Shown: positions 51,803-58,915 of the stretch, piece by piece | Layout: each line of letters opens with the position of its first letter | How positions within the stretch are numbered: the stretch's first letter is position 1 | From: Paraflavitalea devenefica | Lineage (GTDB): Bacteria > Bacteroidota > Bacteroidia > Chitinophagales > Chitinophagaceae | Reading direction: 5' to 3' | DNA length: 64,000 nucleotides | Assembly: GCF_011759375.1 (NCBI RefSeq) | Contig: NZ_JAARML010000003.1 | Span: 124,001 to 188,000 of the forward strand | Notes under the pieces: model-generated | Told to the model about the DNA's origin: nothing | What the model saw: the letters and a program-made list of their open reading frames with translations, nothing else | Database searches by the model: none | Position numbers and translations under genes: made by a program

Positions 51803-52363
51803 TTATTTTGTAAGCAGCTTGGGGCTGAAGTTTTCTTTGTAGGTGTTGATGGCATCCTGCACTACTTTCAGGGCCATGGATTTGTCGCCAAACTCTTCTA
51901 CTACCACTGTTTTGTTTTCCAGTTTTTTGTATTCTTCAAAGAAGTGACGCAGCTCTTCAAAGAAGTGGCGGGGCAACTCTTCTATATTGTTGTAGTGATT
52001 CACGCCCGGGTCATTGGCGGCTACTGCAATGATCTTGTCATCGGCATCGCCACTGTCCACCATCTGCATAACGCCTACTACTTTAGCCTCCATAAGGCAA
52101 AGCGCCTGTACAGGCAGGGACGTGATGACGAGGATGTCCAGCGGATCTTTATCATCCCCATAGGTTTGGGGAATGAAGCCATAGTTGCAGGGGTAATAGA
52201 AGGAGGAATATATGACGCGATCGAGTTTGAGCAAGCCGCTATCCTTGTCAATTTCATATTTGGCTCTCGAGCCCTGCGGGATCTCAATCACTGCATTTAC
52301 AATACGGGGGGCATTGGCACCATACGGCACTCCATGCCAGGGATGAGAAACTGTTGTGGTCAT
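51803..52363 (-). CDS. ppa: Inorganic pyrophosphatase
   Basis: Soluble family I pyrophosphatase, 186 residues, hydrolysing PPi to two phosphates. Motifs: EIPQGSRAKYEIDKDSGLLKLDRV, YPCNYGFIPQTYGDDKDPLDILV (the catalytic DxDPxD signature, near residues 58-80) and VDSGDADDKIIAVAANDP (third Asp). HFFEEYKKLENK is the C-terminal helix. Single gene. The nearest minus-strand promoter sequence is a TACAATTG at 52386-52393, not an exact consensus. Confidence 0.96.
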   Translation of the reverse strand: MTTTVSHPWHGVPYGANAPRIVNAVIEIPQGSRAKYEIDKDSGLLKLDRVIYSSFYYPCNYGFIPQTYGDDKDPLDILVITSLPVQALCLMEAKVVGVMQMVDSGDADDKIIAVAANDPGVNHYNNIEELPRHFFEELRHFFEEYKKLENKTVVVEEFGDKSMALKVVQDAINTYKENFSPKLLTK

Positions 52364-52460
52364 GCTGATTACGATTAATGTTTTACAATTGTACCAGTAA
52401 ATAGGTTAATCAGGCAATGGCAATCGTTGTTGGGTTGGTCTGAGGGGTGGATTCCAGTAC

Positions 52461-52505
52461 AACCATAAGGTGAGCCACCTTTGGAAGGTGACCCCCCTTA
52501 TGGTT
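52461..52505. terminator. Nested hairpin at the end of a lipoprotein gene
   Basis: AACCATAAG pairs with CTTATGGTT, and inside it CACCTT pairs with AAGGTG around TGG. The outer right arm covers the stop codon of the 52504 gene on the minus strand. There is no strong T run, so it may be a terminator of weak type or a mobile palindromic element. Confidence 0.55.
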
Positions 52506-52905
52506 ACATTTTGATCACGGATTTGAGGTCTACCAGCCATTCGTTGTTGATTTTAACAATGCGAATGGTGGTGGTATCCTGCGGATGGAAAGAGTTATGG
52601 TATTTATAGGTGGTTACTGAATCATTTACCGGGGTGATGGCCAGCGGATTGATGTTGGCATCGGCAAAAGAACGTTTGTCCTCATTGCTTAACTGCTGGT
52701 AATTAGACTGTTGTTTTTTGAGGAGGGTAAGGTTATCGTCATCCTTCAGGAGGTAAAATCTGGCCTTTTCATAGTTGCCATCGAGGGAGGCGCGTATGAA
52801 CTGGCGGCCGGCATCCTGGGCATCCTCGGCTTTCTGGTAACCACTGCTGCCCGTGCAGGCTACCAATCCTACTGTCAGGGCGGTGATTGTGAGATATTTA
52901 ATCAT
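52504..52905 (-). CDS. Small lipoprotein, DUF4878-like
   Basis: 133 residues from MIKYLTITALTVGLVAC (lipobox Cys17), which sets the start 28 codons inside the open frame. The mature part SSGYQKAEDAQDAGRQFIRASLDGNYEKARFYLLKDD and TIRIVKINNEWLVDLK has the NTF2-like cone pattern of DUF4878-type lipoproteins. Function unknown. Single gene. Confidence 0.78.
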   Translation of the reverse strand: MIKYLTITALTVGLVACTGSSGYQKAEDAQDAGRQFIRASLDGNYEKARFYLLKDDDNLTLLKKQQSNYQQLSNEDKRSFADANINPLAITPVNDSVTTYKYHNSFHPQDTTTIRIVKINNEWLVDLKSVIKM

Positions 52906-52983
52906 GATGCAAAAGTAAAGGATTCGTCTGAACCGGGATTTATTGGATTGAATGGATTTAGTGGAAATGAAGGGTTTGCTGGT

Positions 52984-53019
52984 CCACACAGGACTCCTTT
53001 GGAGGAAGGGGTAAGGCGG
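52984..53019. repeat. GGACTCCTTTGGAGG interspersed element
   Basis: GGTCCACACAGGACTCC, then TTTGGAGGAAGGGGTAAGG. The core CTCC-TTT-GGAG is a hairpin. The same string, minus a few bases, is at 2084-2115 inside a glycosyltransferase gene. Confidence 0.65.
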
Positions 53020-53113
53020 GGGATGGGATAGTCGCGGTTAATGGCAGGTTGGGGGGAGGTACCTGTCTGGTATAGATGGGGGTAGTATCTGGTTCGGAGC
53101 TGGTAGGGAGGGA

Positions 53114-53168
53114 GGTCTCGGTAAAGTCTCGATAAGGTCTCGACAAGGTCTCGGTAAGGTCTCGATAA
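53114..53168. repeat. 11-bp tandem repeat, five copies (GGTCTCGRYAA)
   Basis: GGTCTCGGTAA, AGTCTCGATAA, GGTCTCGACAA, GGTCTCGGTAA and GGTCTCGATAA in exact 11-bp register. The core TCTCNGTAAG is shared with the array at 4563-4617, almost 49 kb away. Confidence 0.92.
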
Positions 53169-53263
53169 GGGTGTCTAAAAGAGGCTGTCAGTATGCCCGG
53201 TGGCAGAGGAGGAGGGTGTGGCGGAAAGCCGGTATGGGACCTTTAAACGCATGGTTTAAGGTA

Positions 53264-53293
53264 CAAAAAAAGCCCCATATAACATGGGGCTTT
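53264..53293 (-). terminator. Terminator of phoH
   Basis: AGCCCCAT pairs with ATGGGGCT around ATAAC; on the minus strand seven T follow. It is 22 bases past the phoH stop. Confidence 0.88.
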
Positions 53294-53314
53294 CTGGTGG
53301 GACTTCTCTATTTT

Positions 53315-54352
53315 TTACCCTTCGGTATTGGGTTTTTCGTCGTTTTTGTTGTGGCGGTTGCCTCTCCAGTTGCCGGGTGTGTACTCGGGTGGCGGGTTTT
53401 CCTTCTGATCCCTGTCGTAGGCCTTGATGATGGCTTTTACGAGGCGGTGACGTACCACGTCTTCCTCATCCAGTTCAATATGGGCAATGCCATCAATGTT
53501 GCGCAGGATGCGGGCGGCTTTTTCCAGGCCGCTTTTTTGGTTTTTCGGCAGGTCAATCTGCGTCATATCACCCGTGATGATGGCCTTGGCATTGGCGCCG
53601 ATACGGGTGAGGAACATTTTGATCTGCAGATCGGTCGCGTTTTGCGCCTCATCAAGGATGATGAAGGCATTGTCAAGGGTACGACCACGCATGTAGGCGA
53701 GGGGCGCAATTTCAATGACGCGGGTACTCATGTAGTAGCCCAGCTTGTCGGCGGGGATCATGTCATCCAGCGCATCATAGAGCGGCCGCAGGTACGGGTC
53801 AATTTTTTCCTTCAGGTCGCCGGGCAGGAATCCGAGGCTTTCGCCGGCTTCTACGGCAGGGCGGGTAAGGATGATCTTTTTGACCATTTTGTTCTTTAAT
53901 GCCCGTACAGCCAGCGCCACTGCAGTGTAGGTTTTGCCTGTACCGGCAGGCCCGATGGCAAATACGATGTCGTTTTTCTCTGCCTCATGTACCATCCTTT
54001 TCTGGTTGGCCGTGCGCGCGCGGACCGTTTTACCATTGGGGCCGAATACGAGGACATCATTGGGATTGCGTTCAATGAAGTTGTCAACGGTTTCCGCATC
54101 ATCACCGCCAAGTATTTGTTCAAAGTAATTCTGGCTCATGTGGCCATTGCGCTGGAGATATTGAACGATGAGGTCAATTTTCTCTTTTGCATTGTCCACC
54201 TGTTCGGGTGAGCCGCTTAATTTGAGCTGTGTACCGCGGGAAAGAATTTTGAGGAGCGGGAATCTCTTTTTGAGGATATCTAACTTACCGTTGTTTACAC
54301 CGAAAAACTCAATAGGGTTTACGGCGTCCAGGCTAATGATAGTTTCTGTCAA
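53315..54352 (-). CDS. phoH: PhoH-family ATPase
   Basis: 345-residue cytoplasmic P-loop ATPase related to helicase superfamily I, thought to act in RNA metabolism. An N-terminal KH-like region (about 10-75) precedes Walker A in FAIGPAGTGKTYTAVALA (near residue 133), KIILTRPAVEAGESLGFLPGD, Walker B in AFIILDEAQNAT (near 229), and FLTRIGANAKAIITGDMTQIDLP. The C-terminal tail is polar and low complexity (PPPEYTPGNWRGNRHNKND). Single gene with two -7 candidates upstream. Confidence 0.95.
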   Translation of the reverse strand: MTETIISLDAVNPIEFFGVNNGKLDILKKRFPLLKILSRGTQLKLSGSPEQVDNAKEKIDLIVQYLQRNGHMSQNYFEQILGGDDAETVDNFIERNPNDVLVFGPNGKTVRARTANQKRMVHEAEKNDIVFAIGPAGTGKTYTAVALAVRALKNKMVKKIILTRPAVEAGESLGFLPGDLKEKIDPYLRPLYDALDDMIPADKLGYYMSTRVIEIAPLAYMRGRTLDNAFIILDEAQNATDLQIKMFLTRIGANAKAIITGDMTQIDLPKNQKSGLEKAARILRNIDGIAHIELDEEDVVRHRLVKAIIKAYDRDQKENPPPEYTPGNWRGNRHNKNDEKPNTEG

Positions 54353-54421
54353 TTCACTTCAGTTTAAGTTCACAAAAGCGTACCGATTAGTGTCGATACT
54401 TCTAACCCTTTCCAGCTATTC

Positions 54422-54429
54422 CAAATATA
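54422..54429 (-). promoter_or_regulatory. phoH -7 element, candidate 1
   Basis: The minus strand reads TATATTTG, an exact -7 match, 70 bases upstream of the phoH ATG. Confidence 0.5.
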
Positions 54430-54450
54430 ATTTTTGGAAGCGCTACAACA

Positions 54451-54458
54451 CAAAGTTA
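54451..54458 (-). promoter_or_regulatory. phoH -7 element, candidate 2
   Basis: The minus strand reads TAACTTTG, another exact match, 99 bases upstream of the ATG. Either or both may be used. Confidence 0.5.
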
Positions 54459-54658
54459 CTTATTAACAGCGTGTGGAAATCGCTGCGTTCGGGATATTTA
54501 TGATTTCATTAAATGGTAATGCAAGCTTGTTTTTATTGGTGTTTTGCATTGGTTAAATTACATAGTTAAGTATCAATCCGTATTACGGATGTTTTACTTT
54601 TTTGTAAAAGAATTGCACCTGTTTATTCAACTTTTCCGATTTGTATTTGTTTGGTATT

Positions 54659-54689
54659 CTTTTGTAACCGGTTAGCTTTTGTAAACCGG
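54659..54689. promoter_or_regulatory. Direct-repeat candidate operator of hxlR
   Basis: CTTTTGTAACCGG (54659) and CTTTTGTAAACCGG (54676) are near-identical direct repeats with a 17-bp period; AACCGGTT at 54667 is a palindrome. They end 31 bases before the hxlR start, the usual place for autoregulation by winged-helix regulators. Confidence 0.5.
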
Positions 54690-54719
54690 GTTTCTTTGAG
54701 TTACCAAAAAAACACCCTC

Positions 54720-55109
54720 ATGGTACAACTTGTTGATTTTACTGAAAAACAAAGATTTAATAGCCCGGAATGCAAGAACCATATGCGTCCTGTACAGGAC
54801 GCACTGGATGTTTTGCACGGCAAATGGAAATTATTGATCCTGCTGGCGCTTTCCGGCGGCCCACTCCGCTTTAAAGAGATACAACGGGAAGTAGGCGGTA
54901 TTACTGCCAAGATGCTTTCCAAGGAGTTGAAAGATCTTGAAATGAATGAACTGGTACAGCGGACAGTGTATGATACGATACCTGTGGCGGTGGAGTATTC
55001 CCGCACGGCTTATGGCGCCAGTTTGAACAAGGTGCTGGAAGAGCTGCATAACTGGGGTTTACAACACAGGAGACGGGTGATGCGGAAGAGCAGGGCTGTG
55101 GAGGCGTAA
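54720..55109 (+). CDS. HxlR-family transcriptional regulator
   Basis: 129-residue winged-helix regulator from the ATG of MVQLVDFTEKQRF; an in-frame extension of 23 codons overlaps the operator-like repeats and is unlikely. The family pattern HMRPVQDALDVLHGKWKLLILLALSGGPLRFKEIQREVGGITAKMLSKELKDLEMNELVQRTVYDTIPVAVEYSRTAYG is complete. The conserved N-terminal Cys is present at Cys19 (SPECKNHM), which senses redox or aldehydes in some members. The regulated gene is not apparent; the next gene converges. Confidence 0.92.
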   Translation: MVQLVDFTEKQRFNSPECKNHMRPVQDALDVLHGKWKLLILLALSGGPLRFKEIQREVGGITAKMLSKELKDLEMNELVQRTVYDTIPVAVEYSRTAYGASLNKVLEELHNWGLQHRRRVMRKSRAVEA

Positions 55110-55144
55110 AGAGGTTTCAGGTTTGGAGTTTCGGGTTTAGCGTT
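55110..55144. repeat. Heptamer array, five copies (TNNGGTT)
   Basis: AGAGGTT, TCAGGTT, TGGAGTT, TCGGGTT and TAGCGTT begin at the very next base after the hxlR stop codon. Confidence 0.85.
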
Positions 55145-55191
55145 GCTACCGCGGTTGGAAGTTGTTGATGGATACCTGGCTGGTTGTGGTT

Positions 55192-55935
55192 TCAGGGTTT
55201 GGGATTTTCTGTTTTGTTTTCTTCGAACCAGCGCATGCGCCAGGCCATCATAGCGGTATGGCCGAGTTTACGGATGAGACGGTAGTTGACAACGATGCCT
55301 ACCGGTGCGCCAATGAGCGGAATGAGCTGAGCCATTTTGGCGAGGTCGATGTAGTCGCGGTATTCCTGTTGAAAGGTGCGCCAGTCGAAGTCATGGATGT
55401 TGGCCGGCAACTGATGCCGGCGATCGGCCCAATGTTCCATTTTAAGGTATACTTCCCTTCTTTGCTGATGACTGGAAAAAGCGAGTTGAAAGATATACAG
55501 GATGTATAACCGCTCTTTGTAGTCTTCTACCGGGTATCCGTAGAGAGCGGCAATTTCAAATAAGAGTTTGAGTTTGATGCCAATGAGCAAGGGGAAGTCT
55601 GCCAGCCCCAGTAACAGGCCTCCGGCGCCGGTGATACCTCCTTCTGCCGCCGCTGTATTGCGGTAAAAACGGATCTTTTCCTCTATTAATGTTTCCCGGT
55701 GAGCGAGTGTTGCTTCTTTCAAGACAGGAGGCGTGGTAAGTTCTGCACCGAAGAGTACGGCGCGTATCATTTGTTTGATGGTAGTGGTCAGCAACTGGTG
55801 TATTTTCTCCGGTATGAGGCTGTTGACCTTTGTTTGCATACGCCTGGTAATCCGGTTGATGAAGCCGGGTTTGCGGAGCATCTGGCGCTGCCATTTTTTG
55901 AGACCGGCTTGTATGTTGTGGTCGTAGCTGTTCAT
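55192..55935 (-). CDS. EcsC-family protein
   Basis: 247 residues. The EcsC signature is seen in AAAEGGITGAGGLLLGLADFPLLIGIKLKLLFEIAALYGYPVED (about 94-137), two hydrophobic segments (GGLLLGLADFPLLIGI and LIPLIGAPVGIVVNY), and a basic N-terminus. The family is named from Bacillus Ecs and has no settled biochemical role. It lies 15 bases after the YdeI-like gene on the same strand, so they are probably co-transcribed. Confidence 0.9.
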   Translation of the reverse strand: MNSYDHNIQAGLKKWQRQMLRKPGFINRITRRMQTKVNSLIPEKIHQLLTTTIKQMIRAVLFGAELTTPPVLKEATLAHRETLIEEKIRFYRNTAAAEGGITGAGGLLLGLADFPLLIGIKLKLLFEIAALYGYPVEDYKERLYILYIFQLAFSSHQQRREVYLKMEHWADRRHQLPANIHDFDWRTFQQEYRDYIDLAKMAQLIPLIGAPVGIVVNYRLIRKLGHTAMMAWRMRWFEENKTENPKP

Positions 55936-55950
55936 TGTTACCCATTTTCG

Positions 55951-56460
55951 TTAAAGCTCCGGTGACCGCAGGCTGCGGAGGAGTTCGCCGTAGCCAAGTT
56001 TCCGGGAGAGGCCATTGACGGCCTGGGCGATGCGTTTGGTTCTGGTGGCTTCGGTCTTGGCGCTTTCGATCCACTGGCTGAAGTACCGCTGGTGCGAGGG
56101 CGCCAGGGAGTTGAAGAAGGCGAGGGCCTGCGGCTCATCATTGAGGCATTCCATTAGTTCAGGCGATAGTTGCAAGGGAGCTTTGTCTTCCTGCAACTGC
56201 ACGTTCAGCATGGCGTCTTTCCGTTTTTTGATGCCTTTACGCATTGCTGCATTGATGGCCATGATGAAGCTGCCGCCGCCATGGGGCAGTAAGGATACGC
56301 CTTTGATGGCATGGCTATCCAGTTTGCCTTTTACCCGGAAGCCCTTTTTCCAGCCGGGTTTTAGCTGTTCTGCTATGTCGGGAGGAATGAGAATGTATGT
56401 CCAGCCGGTTTTGTCGCCCTGCTCCGCGAATTGTAATATGGTAGTCGTGAATTTGACCAA
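55951..56460 (-). CDS. DUF1905/YdeI (OmdA) family protein
   Basis: 169 residues. The N-terminal DUF1905 beta-barrel (about 3-95) shows TTTILQFAEQGDKTGWTYILIPPDIAEQL and GVSLLPHGGGSFIMAINAAMRKGIKK. The C-terminal YdeI/OmpD-associated part (about 110-165) shows ALAFFNSLAPSHQRYFSQWIESAKTEATRTKRIAQAVNGLSR. Relatives are linked to peptide resistance in some reports; the function here is unknown. In a run with EcsC (downstream) and the 89-residue gene (upstream). Confidence 0.9.
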   Translation of the reverse strand: MVKFTTTILQFAEQGDKTGWTYILIPPDIAEQLKPGWKKGFRVKGKLDSHAIKGVSLLPHGGGSFIMAINAAMRKGIKKRKDAMLNVQLQEDKAPLQLSPELMECLNDEPQALAFFNSLAPSHQRYFSQWIESAKTEATRTKRIAQAVNGLSRKLGYGELLRSLRSPEL

Positions 56461-56479
56461 GCAGGGCTAATATACGGCA

Positions 56480-56749
56480 TTATACGTTGCGGAGCTCTTC
56501 TTCGATCTGGTCGTGAAACTGAGCTTCTGTATCCATGATCCAGCGGGGAAGTGATTGGGGAAGGATTTTCCAGGCGCCCTCTTCTTTTTGCATACGGAAG
56601 AGGATGCGGTTACCGCGGTCGTCCACTACATCAACTGTAAAAATACCTTCATTAACACCGCCGAGCTTCCGGAAGTTAAACTCTCTCAGGCGGCCTTCTA
56701 CTTTCAGCAGTTTGGTGAACTGTATATTTTTTACAAATTGGATGCGCAT
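56480..56749 (-). CDS. Small conserved protein of unknown function
   Basis: 89 residues beginning MRIQFVKNIQFTKLLKVEGRLREFNFRKLGG; later IFTVDVVDDRGNRILFRMQKEEGAWKILPQSLPRWI. It looks like a small beta-sheet domain and is encoded 19 bases upstream of the YdeI-like gene, so the three genes form one unit. I recognise no named domain. Confidence 0.72.
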   Translation of the reverse strand: MRIQFVKNIQFTKLLKVEGRLREFNFRKLGGVNEGIFTVDVVDDRGNRILFRMQKEEGAWKILPQSLPRWIMDTEAQFHDQIEEELRNV

Positions 56750-56840
56750 ATGCTACTATTAAACATTTTGAGTTATCAATTCTCATGCTACACTTTGCCA
56801 AAACCTTCTTAATAACCTGAAAAGTTTTGCACAGAAGGGA

Positions 56841-56889
56841 TAGCGCTTAGCTTTTAGGGATTAGCTGTCGGCTATTAGCCGTTATGGCT
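56841..56889. repeat. Heptamer array, seven copies (TTAGCNN)
   Basis: ATAGCGC, TTAGCTT, TTAGGGA, TTAGCTG, TCGGCTA, TTAGCCG and TTATGGC in exact 7-bp register. Same consensus as 50811-50845. Confidence 0.8.
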
Positions 56890-56982
56890 ACGATTTCCAA
56901 AAAGGTCTAAGGTAAAGTTGAGGGGTAGTTGCTGTACCGGCAGGTACAACGTGTGGCTGCAAAGGTACGGATTAAATTCCGA

Positions 56983-57065
56983 ATGCGAGGCTGGCGAACA
57001 TCGCATAGCGGTAAAAATGCGGCTGCAAGCCGCATAATAGGGATACGAGGCTGCAAGCCTCGTAT
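56983..57065. repeat. Cluster of three palindromic hairpins
   Basis: Three hairpins in a row: ATGCGA/TCGCAT (56983-57006), ATGCGGC-TGCAA-GCCGCAT (57017-57035) and ATACGAGGC-TGCAA-GCCTCGTAT (57043-57065). The latter two share the TGCAA loop and an ATAGCG or ATAATAG trailer. A half copy (CTTCGTATAGCG) follows. They have the look of a REP-type family. Confidence 0.75.
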
Positions 57066-57082
57066 AGCGTAAGCTTCGTATA

Positions 57083-57117
57083 GCGCAAAAAAAATGCGGG
57101 GCTGAAAGCCCCGCATT
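57083..57117 (-). terminator. Terminator of ahcY
   Basis: Perfect 10-bp stem AATGCGGGGC/GCCCCGCATT with loop TGAAA; the minus-strand side continues in eight T. It is 25 bases after the ahcY stop. The stem resembles the palindromic cluster next to it. Confidence 0.9.
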
Positions 57118-57142
57118 GCCTATAATGTTGGCCTGTTGGCGA

Positions 57143-58468
57143 TTAGTACCTGTAATGTTCGGGTTTGAACGGACCGGCCTGGGGGATACCGAGGTAATCG
57201 GCCTGTGCAGGAGTCAGTTCATCCAGTTCCACACCGATCTTCTTGAGGTGCAGGCGGGCCACTTTTTCGTCCAGGATCTTGGGCAGTACGTATACTTTGT
57301 TCTCGTATTTGCTGGTATTGGTCCAAAGTTCCAGTTGAGCCAGTGTCTGGTTGGTGAAAGAGTTACTCATTACAAAGCTGGGGTGACCAGTACCGCAACC
57401 GAGGTTAACGAGGCGACCTTCCGCGAGGATGATGATGTCTTTACCATCTACATTGTAGATATCTACCTGGGGCTTGATGGTATCTTTGGTATGACCATAG
57501 TTTGTGTTGATCCATGCCATGTCGATCTCGATATCGAAGTGGCCGATGTTACAAACGATGGTTTTATCTTTCATAGCACGGAAGTGCTTTTCTGTGATGA
57601 GGTCACGGCAACCAGAGGCAGTTACTACGATGTCGGCCTCTTTTACTGCGTCGATCATTTTCTTTACTTCGAAACCGTCCATAGCGGCCTGGAGAGCGCA
57701 GATGGGGTCGATCTCTGTTACGATAACGCGGCAACCGGCGCCTGCGAGGGAAGCGGCAGAACCTTTGCCCACGTCGCCATAGCTACCTACTACTGCTATT
57801 TTACCAGCCAGCATTACATCGGTAGCGCGGCGGATAGAATCCACGAGCGATTCTTTACAACCGTATTTGTTATCGAATTTGCTCTTGGTTACAGAGTCAT
57901 TTACGTTGAAAGCGGGGATTGGCAGGGTGCCTTTCGCCATTCTTTCATACAGACGGTGAACACCGGTAGTGGTTTCTTCACTCAGTCCTTTAATATGTTG
58001 AACCAGCTCGGGGTATTTGTCGAATACTATGTTGGTGAGGTCGCCACCGTCATCGAGGATCATGTTCAGGGGGCGGTCTGCACCACCAAAGAACAATGTT
58101 TGCTCAATACACCAGTCGGCCTCTTCGAGGGTCTGACCTTTCCAGGCATAAACACCAATACCGGCAGCAGCGATGGCAGCAGCGGCATGGTCCTGCGTAG
58201 AGAAGATGTTGCAGGAGCTCCATTTCACTTCGGCGCCAAGGGCGATCAGTGTTTCGATGAGCACGGCTGTTTGAATGGTCATGTGTAAGCAGCCAGCAAT
58301 ACGGGCACCTTTCAGGGGTTGAGAAGGTCCATATTCTGCGCGCAGGGACATCAGACCAGGCATTTCAGCTTCTGCCAGACGAATTTCTTTACGGCCCCAC
58401 TCAGCCAGGCTGATATCTTTTACCTTATAGGGTAAGGAGAAATCAATGTTTTTTGAGATAGTTGACAT
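57143..58468 (-). CDS. ahcY: S-adenosylhomocysteine hydrolase
   Basis: NAD-dependent hydrolysis of S-adenosylhomocysteine to adenosine and homocysteine in the methyl cycle. 441 residues, family length. Motifs: RIAGCLHMTIQTAVLIETLIALGAEVKWSSCNIFSTQDHAAAAI (about 55-100), NVNDSVTKSKFDNKYGCKESLVD, the NAD site VAVVGYGDVGKG-equivalent IAVVGSYGDVGKGSAASL, CNIGHFDIEIDM, and the C-terminal DELTPAQADYLGIPQAGPFKPEHYRY. The glycine-rich loop reads GSYGDVGKG. Monocistronic, own promoter and terminator. Confidence 0.97.
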   Translation of the reverse strand: MSTISKNIDFSLPYKVKDISLAEWGRKEIRLAEAEMPGLMSLRAEYGPSQPLKGARIAGCLHMTIQTAVLIETLIALGAEVKWSSCNIFSTQDHAAAAIAAAGIGVYAWKGQTLEEADWCIEQTLFFGGADRPLNMILDDGGDLTNIVFDKYPELVQHIKGLSEETTTGVHRLYERMAKGTLPIPAFNVNDSVTKSKFDNKYGCKESLVDSIRRATDVMLAGKIAVVGSYGDVGKGSAASLAGAGCRVIVTEIDPICALQAAMDGFEVKKMIDAVKEADIVVTASGCRDLITEKHFRAMKDKTIVCNIGHFDIEIDMAWINTNYGHTKDTIKPQVDIYNVDGKDIIILAEGRLVNLGCGTGHPSFVMSNSFTNQTLAQLELWTNTSKYENKVYVLPKILDEKVARLHLKKIGVELDELTPAQADYLGIPQAGPFKPEHYRY

Positions 58469-58490
58469 ATTTGTTATTTATTTCAGGTCG

Positions 58491-58498
58491 CAAAGCTA
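58491..58498 (-). promoter_or_regulatory. ahcY -7 promoter element
   Basis: The minus strand reads TAGCTTTG, an exact match, 23 bases upstream of the ahcY ATG. Confidence 0.65.
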
Positions 58499-58577
58499 CA
58501 ATTTAGGGATGTAATGTCCAAGAAAGGCGAGTGGTGAATAGTCCCGCCAGTGGGCGGGAGGGAGTGGGTAAAATAGC

Positions 58578-58585
58578 TACATTTG
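58578..58585 (+). promoter_or_regulatory. -7 element of the 58607 gene
   Basis: TACATTTG matches TAnnTTTG exactly, 22 bases upstream of the ATG at 58607. It also rules out the longer reading frame starting at 58583. Confidence 0.65.
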
Positions 58586-58606
58586 AGGTGCATCAAATAC
58601 TTTCCT

Positions 58607-58915
58607 ATGTACACTTACGACACAGTTACCGAGGCTGTTGATGGCCTGAAAAAAAGGGGGTATACTATTGATTTTAATAAGGGATACGAGTGTATAACCT
58701 GTCATTCGACCCCTTTATCCCTCCAGCCCAGCGAGTTTGAGATTACAGAAGTGTACCGGTTTGAGGGCAATTCTGACCCTGCAGATGAAGCCGTGGTATA
58801 TGCGATTGAATCCAAAACCGGGGAAAAGGGCATCCTGGTGGATGGTTTTGGCCCCAGTTCCGAAACTGCCAGCGAGGCTATGATCGAGAAGCTGGCAGTA
58901 CGGCATTCAGGTTAA
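58607..58915 (+). CDS. Small protein, misnamed PRPP-synthetase-like family
   Basis: 102 residues from MYTYDTVTEAVDGLKKRGYTIDFN. This family, with HSTPLSLQPSEFEITEVYRFEGNSDPADEAVVYAIESKTGEKGILVDGFG, is often labelled phosphoribosylpyrophosphate synthetase in Bacteroidota genomes, but it is a third of that enzyme's size and has no PRPP motif. The real function is unknown. Its stop overlaps the stop of the convergent Rrf2 gene by three bases. Confidence 0.8.
   Translation: MYTYDTVTEAVDGLKKRGYTIDFNKGYECITCHSTPLSLQPSEFEITEVYRFEGNSDPADEAVVYAIESKTGEKGILVDGFGPSSETASEAMIEKLAVRHSG

Larger units (their letters stand above)
52906..53263. other. Repeat-rich intergenic region
   Basis: No gene is supported. 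It holds a copy of the GGACTCCTTTGGAGGAAGG element (52990-53008), which recurs in slightly diverged form inside the second glycosyltransferase (2091-2108), the 11-bp array at 53114-53168, and an imperfect hairpin ACCTTTAAAC/GTTTAAGGT (53239-53262). Confidence 0.5.
56750..57082. other. Repeat-dense intergenic region
   Basis: No gene. It holds a TTAGCNN heptamer array (56841-56889) and three hairpins of one family (56983-57065), and then the ahcY terminator. Confidence 0.6.

Noticed and set aside
58583..58606. Eight-codon N-terminal extension of the 58607 gene
   Set aside because: It begins inside the TACATTTG promoter element.
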